Below, piece after piece: positions 1 to 8,471 of a DNA stretch of 64,000 nt; the first letter of the stretch is position 1; each line of letters starts with the position of its first letter. The stretch is from the NCBI GenBank assembly GCA_964564635.1, contig CAZMAR010000003.1:62001-126000 (forward strand), in the 5' to 3' direction. The position numbers were made by a program, and so were the translations under genes. The notes beneath the pieces were generated by a model. The model made no database searches. It was not told the DNA's origin and saw only the letters and a program-made list of their open reading frames with translations. Source of the DNA: Tepidaquicella sp964564635 (GTDB lineage: Bacteria; Bacteroidota; Ignavibacteria; Tepidaquicellales; Tepidaquicellaceae).

Positions 1-468
1 TTTTGATGCAATATTTGTTACACCACGAATACCAGTGTTAACAATAGTTTGGGTTTCAATAATTCTTCCGCTTTGCTCTACATCAATCCCCTTTCTTTCT
101 GCCTGAATAACTATGACCTCAGTTTTAATTTCACTTGATACTTTTAAAGCAAAATTCACTTTGGTCCTCTGGTCAACGGAAACCTTAACATCAGTAATTT
201 GTTGAACATCATAACCAATGTAGGATGCTTCAAGTGTATAGGTACCAACATCAACATTAAGAATAACAAACTCACCGTTTTCATCAGTAAGTGCACCCAT
301 TTTGGAACCAACTATTTTAACAGTTGCGTTAAAAAGTGGTGTACCATCTTTAGCATCAACAACAGTACCTCCTATACTACCTGTCGCTTGACCAAAGGAA
401 ACAGCAGGAATAAAAAGGAGAGCAAATATCAGAAGGGAAACAATTTTAAGTAGAGTGTGTTTCCTCAT
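1..468 (-). CDS. TonB-dependent receptor, N-terminal part (runs off left edge)
   Basis: The reading frame is open from an ATG at 468 to the window edge (156 codons). GGAGG lies a few bases upstream of the start. Residues 1-26 form a signal peptide ending near VSFGQA. Residues about 27-105 are a carboxypeptidase-regulatory-like beta-sandwich (GTVVDAKDGTPLFNATV, then LTDENGEFVI and ASYIGY). The following stretch, with VIVIQAERKG and TGIRGVTNIA, looks like the beginning of a TonB box/plug region. This layout is typical of SusC-like or general TonB-dependent outer-membrane receptors in Bacteroidota and Chlorobi relatives. The substrate cannot be told because the plug and barrel are outside the window. 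The gene is on the same strand as, and downstream of, the secreted protein at 645-2513, but a strong terminator separates them. Confidence 0.8.
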   Translation of the reverse strand, partial: MRKHTLLKIVSLLIFALLFIPAVSFGQATGSIGGTVVDAKDGTPLFNATVKIVGSKMGALTDENGEFVILNVDVGTYTLEASYIGYDVQQITDVKVSVDQRTKVNFALKVSSEIKTEVIVIQAERKGIDVEQSGRIIETQTIVNTGIRGVTNIASK

Positions 469-592
469 TTTTTCCTCCAATGAAGTTTTTGATATTTTTT
501 TAAAAATGAATTTACTTATTTGAATCTTTTTCTTTAAGTCTTGGTAAGTAGTAAAAATCTTTTCTATATAATCAACCATTAAATTTAAAAAA

Positions 593-633
593 TTTTAGTA
601 TCCCCGCTTAATCAAGAAGCGGGGATACTAAAA
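593..633 (-). terminator. Rho-independent terminator after the T9SS protein gene
   Basis: A perfect 17-bp inverted repeat lies just 3' of the stop at 645. The arms are 593-609 and 617-633, with a 7-nt loop. The GC-rich centre is CCCCGCTT/AAGCGGGG, and the A/T ends give a U-run in the minus-strand transcript. The palindrome would also work on the other strand, but no plus-strand gene ends here. Confidence 0.85.
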
Positions 634-644
634 AGTTAAGAACA

Positions 645-2513
645 TTATTTAATTAGCATCATCTTCTTTGTATCTTTAAAGTCACCTGCCTGAATTGTAT
701 AGAAATAAATACCGCTTGACAGGTTGGAAGCATCAAATGTATATTCATTAATACCTGCATTCATATATACATTATTCAATAAGGTGGCAACTTCTTTACC
801 TGTAATATCATATACTTTAAGAGTTACATTAGTATTTGTACTTAATGCAAATCTAATTAAAGTGGTCGGGTTAAATGGATTTGGATAATTTTGATATAAT
901 GCAAAGTTATCTGGAATTTCAGAAGAAATATTCTTTACTCCTATAAGTTCACTCTTTGGAATCTGAACTCTTACAAAATAGTTTCTTGCTTGTGACTCGC
1001 CATTTGCTTGTCCATTTACATATGAACCAGGAATTGAGTCAACTTGAACTGAAATATTGAAATAGAAATTGTTTGCATCCTGATCATTAGTTGGTGAAAC
1101 TGAAGGATAGGTCCAGTCTCTTCTTGGTGAAGTAAAGTTGATTTTAATAGGTGGTTTCCAGGTTAAACCGTTATCACCGGATGCGGTTGCCCATATATCA
1201 CGATATGGGGTTGTATCAACAGCACCACCAGCTTCATCGGAAGGTACCATAAATACGCAGAACAATGCTTGTCCATCTTGTGACCTACCAATACTTGGAC
1301 GGCAAAGTGTACCAAACACATCATTGACACCAAAATTGGGATGCCATCCTACCATAGAAGTATCTGCGATAACAATGCTTCTATTGGGGTCGGAACCTGG
1401 TAAATTGGTTGACCAGAATCTAATTTTTGCAGGTGCTCCGGGATAATAATTTCCTTCTGTAGTTTGCTTTATAGTTTCAAAAACTGCTTTTGGCTGGTCT
1501 CCATTATAAACAAGTGATAATCCTCTAATCATCCCTAAACTATCAGTAGCGAAATTTGCCTTGAAGATTTTAAGAGGAGTTGAAAATGTAGAACCATTAT
1601 CAGTCGATTCAATAAAGTACACATCACCATAATCAGCAGGATTCCACACATCATTTGCTTTATAAAGAATTCCAATTTTTCCTGAAGAACTTACTGCTAA
1701 TGAGTAAGTTTCTGCCTGGTCAGAATTAAACGCTGTCCAGGTACCAAAACTGCTTGTTGAAAGTGAAGTACCATAGTTTCTTAAAGTAGTATCCTGCCCA
1801 TTAATAGAACCAACAAATACAAATTTATTTGGTAATGTAACATTCAAAGTAGCAACTACTCTGGGCCAGATATACCCATTTGATTGATATGCTGGCGGAT
1901 CAAGTAAAGTAAATGAACCTAATCCAGCAATAGCATCATAATAAAATTGTGACCTTGTTGGAGAACCACCATTAGCACCATGGTTACCGATTAATTCAAT
2001 CCCTTCTGAAGTACCAGTAATACAGTTAAAGCCAGTTCTTACACCACCTGGAGCATCAGCAACAAAAGACCAGGTTTGACCTCTATCGGAACTGAAGAAA
2101 TACTTTGTCAAACGAACTGTGAATGAAGGATCTCCTGGAGGTGAATGAGTTAAAACAGAATGGATGTTATCAGGAGTTACAGGATCCTGCCAGATTTGTT
2201 GAGTAGAACCATTTGACTGTAAATCGTAAATTGTAATACCACCCATCCAGGTATAGGTAATTGTCCATGCAGAATAGCCATTAGAAACGGCAATTTTTTT
2301 CGGTCCTAAATTGTCCCATGTAACACGAATTGGGTTGAACCCTTTAATTGACTTTCCATCTACTCTTTCTCCAACTAAAGCATCTCCAATCATTTTAACT
2401 CTGTACTCGATTCTTGCGAGTTGTTGTTTTTGTGCATTCGTAAGTGCCTGACCAAAAGAAATGTTGGCAACCACTACGAACACAAGGATTGTAAGAAGAA
2501 TTTTTTTCAACAT
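645..2513 (-). CDS. Secreted BNR/sialidase-like protein with T9SS sorting domain
   Basis: This is a 622-residue exported protein. Residues 1-21 are a signal peptide ending SFGQA. The body contains Asp-box-like turns (SSDRGQTWSF, STDNGSTF, SGDNGLTWKP) spread over the chain, which suggests a beta-propeller of the sialidase/BNR type. No catalytic set can be assigned, so an enzymatic role is not claimed. The last ~85 residues are a type IX secretion C-terminal domain: YQNYPNPFNP, then LKVYDITGKEVATL, SSGIYFYTI and a Lys-containing end MMLIK. The protein is expected to cross the outer membrane by T9SS and be released or anchored. The gene stands alone, with AAGGAG-like sequence before the ATG and a strong terminator behind it. 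Confidence 0.85.
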   Translation of the reverse strand: MLKKILLTILVFVVVANISFGQALTNAQKQQLARIEYRVKMIGDALVGERVDGKSIKGFNPIRVTWDNLGPKKIAVSNGYSAWTITYTWMGGITIYDLQSNGSTQQIWQDPVTPDNIHSVLTHSPPGDPSFTVRLTKYFFSSDRGQTWSFVADAPGGVRTGFNCITGTSEGIELIGNHGANGGSPTRSQFYYDAIAGLGSFTLLDPPAYQSNGYIWPRVVATLNVTLPNKFVFVGSINGQDTTLRNYGTSLSTSSFGTWTAFNSDQAETYSLAVSSSGKIGILYKANDVWNPADYGDVYFIESTDNGSTFSTPLKIFKANFATDSLGMIRGLSLVYNGDQPKAVFETIKQTTEGNYYPGAPAKIRFWSTNLPGSDPNRSIVIADTSMVGWHPNFGVNDVFGTLCRPSIGRSQDGQALFCVFMVPSDEAGGAVDTTPYRDIWATASGDNGLTWKPPIKINFTSPRRDWTYPSVSPTNDQDANNFYFNISVQVDSIPGSYVNGQANGESQARNYFVRVQIPKSELIGVKNISSEIPDNFALYQNYPNPFNPTTLIRFALSTNTNVTLKVYDITGKEVATLLNNVYMNAGINEYTFDASNLSSGIYFYTIQAGDFKDTKKMMLIK

Positions 2514-2658
2514 TTTTTTCTCCTTTTTATTTTAGTTTAGTAAAATTAACCATTAATTAACAATTCTTTTAGTTTTCAATATAATATGTTTTTATATTTA
2601 TGTCAATATATATAGTTAGTATGTCAAGAGAAAAAATATTCATAAATTCCAATTGCTT

Positions 2659-3555
2659 TTATATTAAGAATTTATTTATTTTAGAAAAAATTTCAAGTAA
2701 AATCCGTTTCTCACTTTCGGGTGTCTTCCCAGCAATATGATTTGTAAGAATTACATTATTAAAAGATAGAAATTCAGTATTAATTTTCGGTTCATTTTCA
2801 AACACATCCAAACCGGCAAATAAAATTTTTCTTGTCTTTATATTAGAAATAAGAGCCTGCTCATCAACAACTGCACCACGAGATGTATTAATAAATATTA
2901 CGCCATCTTTCATTTTCATAAATTTTTCTTCATCTATGAAATGGTAGTTTTTCTTATCAAGCGGAATATGAATCGTAATAATATCGGATTTGCTTAACAA
3001 ATAATTAAGAGATTTAAAATTAAAACTTTTGTATTTTTTCTCCACAGAAGGATTAGTATCATTAGCAATAATAACAGCCCCAAAAGTTTTTAAATATTTT
3101 CCAACAAGGGAGCCAACTTTTCCGAAACCAATTATCCCAACTTTTTTACCATATAATTCTCTTCTGAAAAAATCATAAAAATTAAAATTATTACTTTTTA
3201 CAAGTTTTTCTGAATATAAAATATTTTTTAAAATAGAAAGAATAAGAGCAACTGTATGCTCAGCAGCAGAGATAGAATTCCCCTGAGTTGAATAAATTAT
3301 TTTTATTTTTTTCTGCTTTGCATAATCTAAGTCTATATGGTCTACCCCTTTTGAACAGGTCGCAACAATTCTGAACTTTGTTTTTTCTAAAAATTCCCTG
3401 TCAATTTTTCTCGTGCTTTTAATAATAAGAATGTCAAAGTGAGAATATTTATCAATAATTTCTGCATTTTTTAATCCGAAATCAGTAACAATGTGGAAAT
3501 GTTTTTTTGATAAAACCCCGATATATTTTAAATTAATATAATCAGCAATCAGAAT
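2659..3555 (-). CDS. D-2-hydroxyacid dehydrogenase (phosphoglycerate dehydrogenase family), non-standard start
   Basis: This is an NAD-dependent D-2-hydroxyacid dehydrogenase, about 300 residues, without an ACT domain. The dinucleotide motif GFGKVG follows VGIIGFG. The three catalytic residues of the family are present: Arg in NTSRGAVVDE, Glu in DVFENEP and His in TNHIAG. Serine biosynthesis (SerA-like) is possible, but substrate specificity cannot be read. The frame is open back to a stop at 3589-3591 and reads NILIADYINL, the usual family N-terminus. There is no ATG, GTG or TTG in frame until a GTG at 3045, well inside the NAD domain. The start is therefore placed at an ATT (3555); a CTG at 3552 or ATA at 3576 are alternatives. 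It directly follows engB, whose stop is at 3573, so translational coupling is plausible. Confidence 0.7.
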   Translation of the reverse strand: MLIADYINLKYIGVLSKKHFHIVTDFGLKNAEIIDKYSHFDILIIKSTRKIDREFLEKTKFRIVATCSKGVDHIDLDYAKQKKIKIIYSTQGNSISAAEHTVALILSILKNILYSEKLVKSNNFNFYDFFRRELYGKKVGIIGFGKVGSLVGKYLKTFGAVIIANDTNPSVEKKYKSFNFKSLNYLLSKSDIITIHIPLDKKNYHFIDEEKFMKMKDGVIFINTSRGAVVDEQALISNIKTRKILFAGLDVFENEPKINTEFLSFNNVILTNHIAGKTPESEKRILLEIFSKINKFLI

Positions 3556-3572
3556 ATTTAACTTGTTCCCTG

Positions 3573-4175
3573 CTATTTTTCTGTCGGTTTATTTAAATAT
3601 TCATTAATAATATTTAAAATTTCTTTTTTACCCTGTCCGGTAAATATTGAAAACGGAATGTAGTCAATACAAAGTGAATCATCTTTAACAAGTTTAGCTA
3701 CACGATAAATTTGTTTTTCCATTTTATTAGCAGATATTTTATCCGCTTTTGTTAGTACAATAGCAAATGGAATTTCATAATACTCAAGCCAGTTTATCAT
3801 AAGTTCATCAAGATATGTTGGTTCATTCCTTGAATCAATCATTACAAAAACAACTTTCACATTCTTCCTTTGACTGATGTAATCTTCTACCAGTTTTCGC
3901 CATCCTGCCCTTATTTGTTCAGGAACTTTTGCATATCCATAACCAGGAAGGTCAACAAGATAAAACTTTTCATTAATTAAAAAATAATTTAATTGCTTAG
4001 TCTTCCCTGGAACAGAACCAATTTTTGCAAGATTTTTCTTATTACAAATTGTATTAATTAAAGAAGATTTACCAACATTAGACCTACCAACAAAAACAAA
4101 TTCAGATAATACCGAAGGAGGTAGAGTTCTCAGGTCATAAATACTTTCTATAAATTCTGCTTTAGTAATTTTCAT
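3573..4175 (-). CDS. engB: Ribosome-assembly GTPase EngB/YsxC
   Basis: This 200-residue TRAFAC GTPase is needed for maturation of the large ribosomal subunit in organisms where it has been studied. The G-motifs are visible: G1 GRSNVGKSS, the G2 region with GKTKQ, G3 DLPGYGYAKV and G4 LTKADK. The length matches the family. Its position just downstream of the rplQ end of the ribosomal block, and 5' of the dehydrogenase at 2659-3555, fits a housekeeping gene. The start ATG at 4175 gives the typical MKITKAEFI beginning. A weak hairpin separates it from rplQ. Confidence 0.93.
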   Translation of the reverse strand: MKITKAEFIESIYDLRTLPPSVLSEFVFVGRSNVGKSSLINTICNKKNLAKIGSVPGKTKQLNYFLINEKFYLVDLPGYGYAKVPEQIRAGWRKLVEDYISQRKNVKVVFVMIDSRNEPTYLDELMINWLEYYEIPFAIVLTKADKISANKMEKQIYRVAKLVKDDSLCIDYIPFSIFTGQGKKEILNIINEYLNKPTEK

Positions 4176-4191
4176 CTTTTATTTAATTAAA

Positions 4192-4240
4192 AAACCTTAA
4201 CTCTTTTTAAAAAAGTATTTATATAAAAAAGTTAAGGTTT
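4192..4240 (-). terminator. Weak hairpin between rplQ and engB
   Basis: The inverted repeat AAACCTTAAC (4192-4201) / GTTAAGGTTT (4231-4240) has an A/T-rich loop of 29 nt that can partly pair. It lies after rplQ on the minus strand. GC content is low, so termination is likely partial, if it occurs at all. Confidence 0.35.
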
Positions 4241-4311
4241 GTAATTTTTCAACTTTTTGTTTTAAATTATTACAAATTTAATACAAAAAGAACAATAATT
4301 AAATGTAAAAA

Positions 4312-4815
4312 TTAATCTTTTTTGGTTGTGGATTTAGTTGATTTTTCAGAAGATTTTGATTCTTTTTTTCCGGATTTTTTTGCTTGCTTTTCTTTTTCTT
4401 TCTCTCTTGCCTTTACCTCAGCAGCAACATCATAATCTACAAACTCAATTATTGCCCTGTCAGCACCATCTCCCAGTCTGTAGCCTGTTTTTAAAATTCT
4501 TAAATAACCTCCATCTCTGGTTGCTACTTTTTCTGCAATCTCTTTAAATAATATATTTAACGCTTCTTTATCTTTTATGTACTTTCTTGCTTCCCTGCGC
4601 TGATGAATACTTTTTTCCGTTTCATCGTTTCCATACTTTAATGCTCGTCGTGCTTTTGTGATAATTGGTTCTAAAAATGTTCGCAGTTCCTTTGCTTTGG
4701 CAACAGTTGTCTCAATCCTTTTATTTTTAATTAAAGATACCGCCATGTTTGAAAGCATAGCTTTCTTATGACTTGCAGTTCGTTTTAATTTTCTTCCTTT
4801 TTTCCTGTGTTCCAT
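4312..4815 (-). CDS. rplQ: 50S ribosomal protein L17 with Lys/Ser tail
   Basis: The bL17 protein sits around the exit-tunnel region of the large subunit. The start MEHRKKGRKLKRTASHKKAML is diagnostic, and residues about 1-125 cover the family. Residues about 130-167 are an added low-complexity tail rich in Lys, Glu and Ser, ending STKSTTKKD, that most L17 proteins lack. It is the last ribosomal gene of the block, directly behind rpoA, as in most bacteria. Confidence 0.95.
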   Translation of the reverse strand: MEHRKKGRKLKRTASHKKAMLSNMAVSLIKNKRIETTVAKAKELRTFLEPIITKARRALKYGNDETEKSIHQRREARKYIKDKEALNILFKEIAEKVATRDGGYLRILKTGYRLGDGADRAIIEFVDYDVAAEVKAREKEKEKQAKKSGKKESKSSEKSTKSTTKKD

Positions 4816-4846
4816 CTATTAAATATTGATTCTTTCTTAAAATTAT

Positions 4847-5845
4847 TTATTTTCTCTTTTCAGGATTTAGATACTTAGAAACATCCATACCAAAAGTCAA
4901 TCCGAAACTTTCAATAAGTTCACCTAATTCAGCAAGTGATTTTCTTCCAAAATTCCTGTAATGTAACATCTCTGATTCGTTTTTCTTTACAAGATCTGCA
5001 ATAGTTTTTATATCTGCAGACCTTAAACAATTCTGTGACCTTACTGATAAATCAAGTTCATCTATTGGAGTCATCAGGATTTTTCTTATTCTTTCAAATT
5101 CTTCATCTTCCTCTTCATCAACTGGAGCTGCTTCCGGTTCTTCTTTTGGTCCAATATCAATAAAGTACTGTATGTGGTCTCTTAAAATTTTAGCGGATTG
5201 AACAATTGCTTCTAAAGGGGTGATTGTACCATCAGTTTGAACTTCAATGGTTAATTTTTCATAATCTGTTCTTTGTCCCACTCTTGTATTTTCAACAGTA
5301 TAATTAACTTTTAATACAGGTGAAAAGAGTGAATCAACCGAAATAAAACCAAGTGGTAAATCATTGTTTTTGTTTTCTTCTGCAGGAACATATCCGATAC
5401 CACTACCAATTCTTAATTCAATATTTAATTTAGCATCTTTATTTAATGTAGCAATATGAATTTCGGGATTCATAATTTCAAATTCACTGGTAGCATCCTG
5501 AATATCCTGTGCAGTAAATTCTTTAGGCCCAGTAAGTTTGAATTCTATTTTATTGGATTTATTAGTCAAATCTTTTAAACGAACTTCTTTAAGATTAAGA
5601 ATAATTTCTGATAAATCCTCCACAACTCCTTTTATAGCTGTGAATTCGTGCGGTATATCATTAACTTTAACCGCAGTAATTGCATACCCTGGAAGCGAAG
5701 ATAAAAGAACTCTTCTGAGAGAATTGCCAATTGTTATTCCAAAACCTCTTTCAAGAGGTTGTAAAATAAATTTACCATAAGTATTGGATTGAGTTGATTC
5801 ATCCAATATTAATTTATCGGGTACTTGCAAATGATTAACTTTCAT
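4847..5845 (-). CDS. rpoA: RNA polymerase alpha subunit
   Basis: This 332-residue subunit dimerises to start RNA polymerase assembly. The N-terminal domain contains LERGFGITIGNSLRRVLLSS and GYVPAEENK. An acidic linker (PVDEEEDEEF, around 242-252) leads to the C-terminal DNA- and activator-binding domain with LDLSVRSQNCLRSADI and RNFGRKSLAELGE. The order rpsD-rpoA-rplQ is the standard one. Length and domains look normal. Confidence 0.97.
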   Translation of the reverse strand: MKVNHLQVPDKLILDESTQSNTYGKFILQPLERGFGITIGNSLRRVLLSSLPGYAITAVKVNDIPHEFTAIKGVVEDLSEIILNLKEVRLKDLTNKSNKIEFKLTGPKEFTAQDIQDATSEFEIMNPEIHIATLNKDAKLNIELRIGSGIGYVPAEENKNNDLPLGFISVDSLFSPVLKVNYTVENTRVGQRTDYEKLTIEVQTDGTITPLEAIVQSAKILRDHIQYFIDIGPKEEPEAAPVDEEEDEEFERIRKILMTPIDELDLSVRSQNCLRSADIKTIADLVKKNESEMLHYRNFGRKSLAELGELIESFGLTFGMDVSKYLNPEKRK

Positions 5846-5876
5846 TTGTTATAAAATAAATTTATAAAATAACTTT

Positions 5877-6506
5877 TTATTTAGAATATAATTCAACTAC
5901 AAATTGTTCGCTACCAATAAATGGAATCTGGTCTCGTTCCGGAATTGTAAGGAATGTACCGGTCATTGTCGCTTTATCAAGTGATAGCCACTGGGGAATC
6001 ATATTATCTTTAACTCGTTTCATCGACTCGTGAATCACGGAAAGTTTTTTACTCTTTTCTCTAACTTTAATAACATCTCCCGGTTTCAAAAGGTAAGAAG
6101 GAACATTAACAACTTTTCCATTTATAGTTAAGTGCCTGTGAAGAATTATTTGTCTTGCAGCTTTCCTTGAGGGAGCCATACCTAATCTATACAAAGTATT
6201 ATCAAATCTCCTCTCAAGTAATTTAACAAGATTTTCACCTGTAACACCTTTTTGTTTGGATGCAAGTTCAAAATAATTCTTAAACTGTCTTTCAAGTAGC
6301 CCATAAGTTCTACGAATCTTTTGCTTCTCCCGTAACTGAATAGCATAATCGGTAATTCTTGGTCTTCTTACCGTACCATGTTGCCCGGGAGGATAATTCT
6401 TTTTTTCAATTGGGCATTTCTCTGTATAGCATTTTGTCCCTTTGAGAAATAATTTTTGTCTTTCTCTTCTGCAAAGTTTGCAGTTTGCATCTGTGTATCT
6501 TGCCAA
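5877..6506 (-). CDS. rpsD: 30S ribosomal protein S4 (zinc-finger form)
   Basis: This 209-residue primary 16S rRNA-binding protein carries an S4 RNA-binding domain (ERRFDNTLYRLGMAPSRKAAR, HLTINGKVVNVPSY). The N-terminus has CKLC and later C-x4-C (CYTEKC), so this is the zinc-binding C+ paralogue type rather than the zinc-free one. The motif KNYPPGQHG is typical. It lies between rpsK and rpoA in the alpha operon arrangement. Confidence 0.96.
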   Translation of the reverse strand: MARYTDANCKLCRRERQKLFLKGTKCYTEKCPIEKKNYPPGQHGTVRRPRITDYAIQLREKQKIRRTYGLLERQFKNYFELASKQKGVTGENLVKLLERRFDNTLYRLGMAPSRKAARQIILHRHLTINGKVVNVPSYLLKPGDVIKVREKSKKLSVIHESMKRVKDNMIPQWLSLDKATMTGTFLTIPERDQIPFIGSEQFVVELYSK

Positions 6507-6541
6507 GTTTCTATTAGTATTTTAATTTATAAAAAATATAA

Positions 6542-6928
6542 TTAAACTCTTCTTCTCTTTGGTGGCCTACAACCATTATGTGGCAATGGTGTTATATCTT
6601 TTATAGCTGTTATTTCAAGTCCTGCAGTATTAAGTGCTCTAACAGCTGCATCTCTTCCTGCACCAACTCCTTTAATTAAAACTTCTACCTTCCTTAATCC
6701 TAACGCATACGCTTCCTTTGCAGCCGTCTCTGCGGTTTGCTGTGCAGCAAAAGGAGTATTCTTTTTAGAACCTTTGAAACCCATCCGACCTGATGATGCC
6801 CATGCAATTGTATTTCCATGTACATCGGTCAGAGTAACGATAACATTGTTAAATGTTGCTTTTATGTGTGCAACACCATTAGTGTCAACTTGAACTTTTT
6901 TCTTTGCCTTTTTATAAGTCTTAGTCAA
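6542..6928 (-). CDS. rpsK: 30S ribosomal protein S11
   Basis: This 128-residue platform protein of the small subunit is recognised by VAHIKATFNNVIVTLTD, ASSGRMGFKGSKKNTPFAAQ and the basic end HNGCRPPKRRRV. Length and position (rpsM-rpsK-rpsD) are standard. Confidence 0.97.
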   Translation of the reverse strand: MTKTYKKAKKKVQVDTNGVAHIKATFNNVIVTLTDVHGNTIAWASSGRMGFKGSKKNTPFAAQQTAETAAKEAYALGLRKVEVLIKGVGAGRDAAVRALNTAGLEITAIKDITPLPHNGCRPPKRRRV

Positions 6929-6954
6929 TTGATATAAAATTTAGTTTATCAAAA

Positions 6955-7335
6955 TTACTTCTTAGCAGTTGCTTTCTTCTTACCTGCAACGGTTTTTCGT
7001 TTTCCTTTCCTTGTTCTTGCGTTTGTTCTTGTACGCTGCCCTCTTACAGGTAAACCTTTTCTGTGCCTTTTCCCTCTGTAAGTCCCTATATCGATAAGTC
7101 TTTTGATATTCATCTGAACTTCAGAGCGAAGGGCACCTTCTATTTTCATATTTGAGATTTCATTCCTGATTGCATTTACCTGCTCATCAGTTAAATTAGC
7201 AACTTTTATATCTTCGCTTATACCAAGCTTACTCAATATTTTTCTTGATGTAGATACACCAATACCGTAAATTGAGGTTAACCCAATTACGATTCTTTTG
7301 TTTTTCGGTAAATCAATACCACCTATTCTTGCCAA
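6955..7335 (-). CDS. rpsM: 30S ribosomal protein S13
   Basis: This 126-residue protein of the 30S head contacts the P-site tRNA and helix 44 region bridges. Its diagnostic parts are MARIGGIDLPKNKR, LTSIYGIGVSTSRKIL and RHRKGLPVRGQRTRTNARTR. The basic C-terminal tail ends in a short Lys/Ala stretch. The gene follows rpmJ by about 30 nt. Confidence 0.97.
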   Translation of the reverse strand: MARIGGIDLPKNKRIVIGLTSIYGIGVSTSRKILSKLGISEDIKVANLTDEQVNAIRNEISNMKIEGALRSEVQMNIKRLIDIGTYRGKRHRKGLPVRGQRTRTNARTRKGKRKTVAGKKKATAKK

Positions 7336-7366
7336 TTTTTTTCTCCTTTATTAAATGTGATAAAAT

Positions 7367-7480
7367 TTATCCTTGTCTTTGCTTGTGCTTTGGATTTGAG
7401 CAAATAACTCTGATAACACCTTTGCGCTTAATAATCTTGCACTTATCACATATTTTTTTTACTGAACTTCTTACTTTCAT
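7367..7480 (-). CDS. rpmJ: 50S ribosomal protein L36
   Basis: This small gene encodes 37 residues, starting MKVRSSVKKICDKCKIIKRK and ending NPKHKQRQG. The zinc ribbon is intact: Cys11, Cys14, Cys27 and His32 in the C-x2-C-x12-C-x4-H spacing. It therefore belongs to the zinc-dependent form. It starts 1 nt after the infA stop and precedes rpsM, the usual place. Confidence 0.95.
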   Translation of the reverse strand: MKVRSSVKKICDKCKIIKRKGVIRVICSNPKHKQRQG

Positions 7481-7481
7481 T

Positions 7482-7700
7482 TTATTTATACCTATATGTT
7501 ATTCTTCCTTTTGTTAAATCGTAGGGTGAGAGTTCAACTGTAACTTTATCACCCTGTAAAATTTTTATATAATTCATTCTCATTTTTCCTGATATATGAG
7601 CCAATACTTCGTGTCCATTTTGCAATCGAACTTTAAAAGTAGTGTTTGGAAGAATTTCCGTTATTATTCCATCTACTTTTATTACATCCTGTTTTGCCAT
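7482..7700 (-). CDS. infA: Translation initiation factor IF-1
   Basis: This 72-residue OB-fold protein binds the ribosomal A site during initiation. It is recognised by MAKQDVIKVDGIITEILPN, GHEVLAHISGKMRMNYIKI and the end KGRITYRYK. The start lies directly against the map stop (7701), so the two are translationally coupled, and rpmJ begins right after it. The order map-infA-rpmJ-rpsM is common. Confidence 0.97.
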   Translation of the reverse strand: MAKQDVIKVDGIITEILPNTTFKVRLQNGHEVLAHISGKMRMNYIKILQGDKVTVELSPYDLTKGRITYRYK

Positions 7701-8468
7701 TTAATAACCTTTTGTTAAAATTTCTGGTTCATTTTCAGTTATTAAAATTGTATGTTCAAAATGTGCAGATGGTTCTCCATCTTTGGTCACAATCGTCCAG
7801 CCATCACTCAGATTAACTACCTCATAAGTACCATAATTTACCATTGGCTCTATTGCCAGTACCATTCCTTTCCTTAATATGAACCAATTGTTCTTTGAAT
7901 AATAATTAGGCACCGGCGGTTCCTCGTGTAACTTACTTCCTATTCCATGACCTACAAGAACTCTTACCACACCGAATCCGGAACTTTCACAATGCTCCTG
8001 AATAGCATAAGAAACATCATTCATTTGATTTCCATCTCTTGCCTGGGCAATTCCTAAATATAACGATTCTTTTGTAATTTTCAAAAGCCTTTTTTTCTTC
8101 TCACTAATAACACCAACAGGAAAGGTAAAAGCACCGTCACCGAAGAAACCATTTTTTTTTACACCAACATCAATAGAAACAATATCTCCTTCTTTTAAAA
8201 CTCTTTCAGAAGGTATACCATGAACAACTTCTTCATTAACAGATATACAAGAAGCAGCAGGAAATGGAGCAACATGCTTTGACCCTCCATAACCTTTAAA
8301 CGCTGGTATACCACCTTCAGAAATTATTATCTCTTCAATAATTTCATCTAATTCCTTAGTCTTAACACCAGGAGTTATATATTTTTCAATATTTCGAAGA
8401 ACTAAAGATACAATTCTACAACTCTCTCTAATTAAATCAATTTCACGAGAAGATTTAATTAAACCCAT
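7701..8468 (-). CDS. map: Type I methionine aminopeptidase
   Basis: This cytosolic metalloenzyme removes the initiator Met from nascent proteins. It has 255 residues. The five metal ligands of the pita-bread fold are visible in context: Asp in VSIDVGVKKNGFFGDGA (two Asp), His in GHGIGSKLHEEP, Glu in AIEPMV and Glu in FEHTILITE. No N-terminal SH3-binding zinc region is present, hence type I. It lies between secY and infA with gaps of only a few bases. Confidence 0.96.
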   Translation of the reverse strand: MGLIKSSREIDLIRESCRIVSLVLRNIEKYITPGVKTKELDEIIEEIIISEGGIPAFKGYGGSKHVAPFPAASCISVNEEVVHGIPSERVLKEGDIVSIDVGVKKNGFFGDGAFTFPVGVISEKKKRLLKITKESLYLGIAQARDGNQMNDVSYAIQEHCESSGFGVVRVLVGHGIGSKLHEEPPVPNYYSKNNWFILRKGMVLAIEPMVNYGTYEVVNLSDGWTIVTKDGEPSAHFEHTILITENEPEILTKGY

Positions 8469-8471
8469 TAA

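Noticed and set aside
598..628. Intergenic mobile palindrome (REP-like) instead of a terminator
   Set aside because: Only one copy is seen in the window and its place right behind a stop codon fits a terminator better.
2659..3045. Dehydrogenase gene starting at the GTG at 3045
   Set aside because: This would lack half of the protein, including the GFGKVG motif, although the upstream frame encodes an uninterrupted family N-terminus.
4338..4547. Leu/Phe-rich frames on the plus strand opposite the Lys-rich tails of L17 and L22 (also 17301-17585)
   Set aside because: They are antisense shadows of AAG/AAA-rich coding sequence and have no start signals or family.
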